64,000 bases of DNA from assembly GCA_964036195.1 (NCBI GenBank), contig OZ038459.1, positions 7,313,206 through 7,377,205 on the forward strand, written 5' to 3'. The notes beneath the pieces are model-generated. The model had not been told where the DNA came from and made no database searches. It worked only from the letters and a program-made list of their open reading frames with translations. Below are positions 61,045 to 64,000 of the stretch, in pieces. The position numbers were made by a program, and so were the translations under genes. This stretch comes from Sphaerolaimus hirsutus (Eukaryota; Nematoda; Chromadorea; Monhysterida; Sphaerolaimidae). The first letter of the stretch is position 1; every line of letters begins with the position of its first letter.

Positions 61045-64000
61045 CTGTAAATCTTGGCCGACCCAACCAATCCGGGCCAACTATTCCTCGCCCTCCTCCT
61101 TAACAGAGATAGTGCGCCCTGGATCCTCCTCAGTTTCCTCCTGCGTTGGCACCGTTTCGCGACTGGCCCCCAGCGTGGAAACCATTGGTATCTGGGGCAG
61201 TCACAGACCCTGTAAAATGCCCTGTAAAATGTTAAATGTCATGCAAAAGTGTCAAAAGTCATGTAAAATGCCTTGTAAGATGGCAAACACGTTTGCCATT
61301 TTACAGGGCACTATGCATGACTTTCGACACTCTGCATGACATTTTACATTTTACAGGGCATTTCACAGCGTCTGGGATTGGCACCAGATTCGCCCCAGCC
61401 CCGGCCTCGTGAGATGGCCCCTTTGTCGCAACTGCTCCACTCGGTTGAGGTGTTGGTCCGACCATTACGGTGGCAAGCTCCTTGGAGCCGGCTGCCGTCT
61501 CTGCGAGGGGGTAGTTTTGCGGTAAATTTACCAAGTTACCAAAAAAAGTATCAAAAAATTGTAAACAGTTTCCGAATAACTGAATGTACAAAAAGGTATA
61601 GAAAAAATGGATTTTTAATAGGATCTAGGCGTGGAATAAAAATTTGAACACTCAGAAAACAATCTAAAATGTGACACCATTTTCAAATTTTTTCCCATCG
61701 TTACGTGGGGTGGGTTGTAAGGATTACCAGTATTTGAAGCATGAACCGACCCAAACTAGCAGCTTTCACGGGTACTTTTTTACTAGGCGTCTTGGATGTC
61801 AAACCAGGGAGCACCCTGCGTCCCTGGCCCTGGCTGACCGGCTCTGAACTAAAGCGGGCGTTTTTGGTTGGCACAGACTTTTCTCCGCTGGAATGTCTGT
61901 GGGGTGCGGGTACGAACGAAAGAACGACCGTGGTGGCAAATGCATAATGTAATGATGTGAATTCAAGTGGAGAAGTAAAACACCAATTTTGAAATGAGAG
62001 GTAAAACGTTAAAAAAGTATAATCTTTTGAGTTTTCACAAATTCTACCTGTCTGTTGTTGCAATTCGTTCGTGCATGGCGCCCCAACGCGACGTGGGACG
62101 CAGCGTGTCCGAAAATGGCCGGTGCTAGAATCAATACGCAATCAATAGAAATATTATTTGGCTCAATAACAAAAATGAAAAAAAACCTGTCGGATAACTA
62201 TGTCAAATATAGCATAACTGGCGAAGGAGCCACAAATCAAAATAGGTGCAAATGAGATAAATATGCCAAAAATCCACATTTTGCCAGGGTACTGTTCATC
62301 GACCTCGTAGTTGCCAGTTATGGGGCAGATTGCTATCATGATCTCATGCATGTCGATCGAAGCGGCAATCATCATCATCTGAGAAATTAGAAATGCGTGA
62401 TATTCAATCTTCAGGCATATTTTCGACCACAGTTGTTAATATGTGTTTACATTTACTCGAAAAATACATTTGGTACTCGAACAAATACTCGAGTACTGGG
62501 TAAACATATACATACACGAGTACATTTACATATACTTTTGAAAAAGTACCTGTACTTACCTGTACACGTACTTTTAATAATTTGAACATTAATTTACAGT
62601 ACAGATATTATCACGACTCTGGATGAAATGCCCTTGCTATGCACAATACATACCGTATTTTCTCGAAATACCCCACGAGGGGGGGGATATTTCGAGGGGG
62701 GGGGGGGTATTATTTCGCCAGAACTTTTTTCAAATCCTAGTACAAAATCGTCATTTGTAATGTACACTGGGGTAGAAAAATGCATCAATAACTGACATGT
62801 ATAAACTCCTGTAGACTAATAGTAGTACGTAGATGTTATAAACACTGTTCTAACGTGATTACGACATTGTTTTAACGTGTGTTCTGCACTACGCAGAACA
62901 CAAACTGCAGTATTTGTCATGTACGTTCTCTTTACACTCAATCTGGGGGGGGGGTATTCCGAGGGGGGGTGATTGTTTCATAGTGGTCTCGAGAGGGGGG
63001 AGGGGTATTTCGAGGGGGGGGGGTATTTCGAGGAAATACGGTAGAATAGAACACATTCTGCGTGTGAGAGCAAATGCGAAAATAATGTTTCTACGTAAAA
63101 AAACAAAACAGAAAACATTTTGCGTCATGGCGCTTGTCGAGTCGAGAATCGTAAAGCGGCGTTTACACGGTCTCGTGTGCCGACAAAAAAAAACGAGATA
63201 AAAAGTTCCATAATTCTGGAACAAGGTTCCATATCTGCAAGGAAAGGCACTGAAGTATACTCACTAGTCAAGTGTACACACATGCCAATTTGCAGATAAT
63301 TTGCGCCTGTCGTTCGAGACTTGAAAGCAAATTACACTTGTCGGTTCGGTTTCAAAACGAAAACAGAACCGACAAGTGTAATTAGTCTTGAACGACATGT
63401 CCGAATTATCTGCAAATTAGCATGTGTGTACACTCAACTAGTGAGTATACTTCACTGCTTTGTCTTGCAGATATGGAACTTTATTGTGGAATTGTGAAAC
63501 TTCTTGTCTTCTTTTTTTGTCGGCACAAAATGCAGTGTAAACGCCGCTTAAAGCAACTTACAAACATAAAGAATGGCGTAAGGAACATCCATGAGATGCG
63601 GAAATACCAGCTGTAAGGACCGATCGCATCGGCGGTCACTCTGCCAAACTTTGACTGCGCTTCACCGAACATGTCTTTCAAGTCGCCCAGGAAACGCTCC
63701 AGACCTAAAAACAAAATGCATTACTACCCTACAATGAACAGTCAAAGGACAAGTGGCAGTAAAATTGAACATCAGGGGGGATTATTCAAATACCGTATAC
63801 ATCATTACCAACCATAGATATAGACCACAACTAGCGGCTGCAAAGCGGCTAGCATAAAGACGCTGATACCAGCGCCAACACTATCGAACAAATTGAGCAC
63901 GATGTCGCCGCCGTGCAGCAACGTGGGCATGGAGATGAGGAACAGGCAGGCGCACAGGCACAACACCACCAGGGGCTTGTACCTCCGCAGCGACGGGAAA
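61045..64000 (-). CDS. SLC6-family transporter, second copy, 3' exons (cut by window edge)
   Basis: Exons homologous to the last seven of the first gene: 63813-64000+ (TM9-TM10, continues beyond the edge), 63562-63704, 62187-62378, 62048-62124, 61728-61896, 61385-61498 and 61081-61191 (TAG), with a 3'-UTR donor after 61045. All frames and splice sites are intact. Replacements against copy 1 include GDLKDM for GDMKDM, ITGNYEV for ISGNYEV, MHERI for MFERI, and VSTLGASRET for [10 protein letters not shown]. This looks like a functional paralogue rather than a pseudogene, although an allelic haplotype mis-placed in the assembly is possible. Introns 14 to 16 carry copy-specific MITEs. Confidence 0.88.
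61192..61384 (-). mobile_element. Intron-forming MITE in SLC6 copy 2
   Basis: Counterpart of 40213-40405: the same terminal repeats supply GT and AG. Its presence in both copies shows the intron is older than the gene duplication. Confidence 0.8.
62653..63041. mobile_element. Poly-C MITE, SLC6 copy 2 only
   Basis: It runs CCGTATTTTCTCGAAATACC to GTATTTCGAGGAAATACGG, with TA flanks. Copy 1 near 41785-41805 (GCACATTATATGTACATC) lacks it. Confidence 0.88.
63157..63548. mobile_element. CGGCGTTTACAC element with inner palindrome, SLC6 copy 2 only
   Basis: Inverted ends CGGCGTTTACAC / GTGTAAACGCCGCT are flanked by TAAAG on both sides (5 bp). Copy 1 near 41905 (CGCAAAGCAACTTAC) is the empty site. 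A ~200-base palindrome (63251-63454, TGAAGTATACTCACTAGT ends) forms the centre. The right end lies 13 bases from the exon 63562-63704. Confidence 0.85.

Larger units (their letters stand above)
58165..64000. repeat. Segmental duplication, copy 2 (runs off the window)
   Basis: Partner of 37240-42430. It shares landmark strings such as CACTGAAA(A/G)TTTTTGCACC-like sequence near 58180, TTCATTTCAGTAAACATTCA near 59825 and all SLC6 exon sequences from 61081 on. Copy-specific insertions are 58616-59774, 60336-60616, 62653-63041 and 63157-63548. Confidence 0.9.

Overview
This is nuclear DNA of an invertebrate animal, most probably a nematode. The best evidence is a spliced cuticle-collagen gene: it has a collagen N-terminal membrane segment, interrupted Gly-X-Y blocks and the cysteine tail G-C-G-H-C-A-P-P-R. 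Its close relatives, the horsehair worms, are not excluded. Genes are split into many short exons with GT..AG introns. Introns and spacers are packed with non-autonomous DNA transposons. All four recognised genes lie on the minus strand except a small COX20-like gene on plus. No tRNA, rRNA, CRISPR or bacterial-type feature was found.

Layout. Positions 1-7178 and 7179-13561 are the same sequence, differing only in lengths of C/G homopolymers. The first copy stops at a block of exactly 200 Ns (6385-6584). This looks like two contig ends that overlap but were not merged. The doubled segment holds the last exons of a COX20-like gene and the 3' exons of a peptide-type GPCR. Only the right-hand copy continues into the 5' GPCR exons (13950-16923). 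From 17 to 33 kb I find no convincing gene, only transposon-derived sequence. A cuticle collagen gene occupies 33662-36832. A 20-exon SLC6 (sodium/chloride-dependent neurotransmitter and amino-acid transporter) gene occupies 40066-53729. A second SLC6 copy begins at 61045 and runs off the right edge; it shares exons, introns and 3' flank with the first (about 37.24-42.4 kb versus 58.17-64 kb), so it is a segmental gene duplication.

Mobile elements. Three structural groups recur. (1) hAT-type MITEs have 8-bp target duplications, many filled with GGCGCC/GCGCCA arrays. (2) Poly-C/G MITEs have ends CCGTATTTCCTCGAAATACCCC and a TA target. (3) Large fold-back elements have ends AACACCTTCCCGGTCACG and also a TA target. 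Paired copies provide natural empty sites that prove several insertions.

The most interesting signal is in the SLC6 gene. Introns 3 and 19 consist, end to end, of one MITE family whose terminal inverted repeats supply the GT and AG splice sites. This is the structure expected of an intron-creating transposon (introner).
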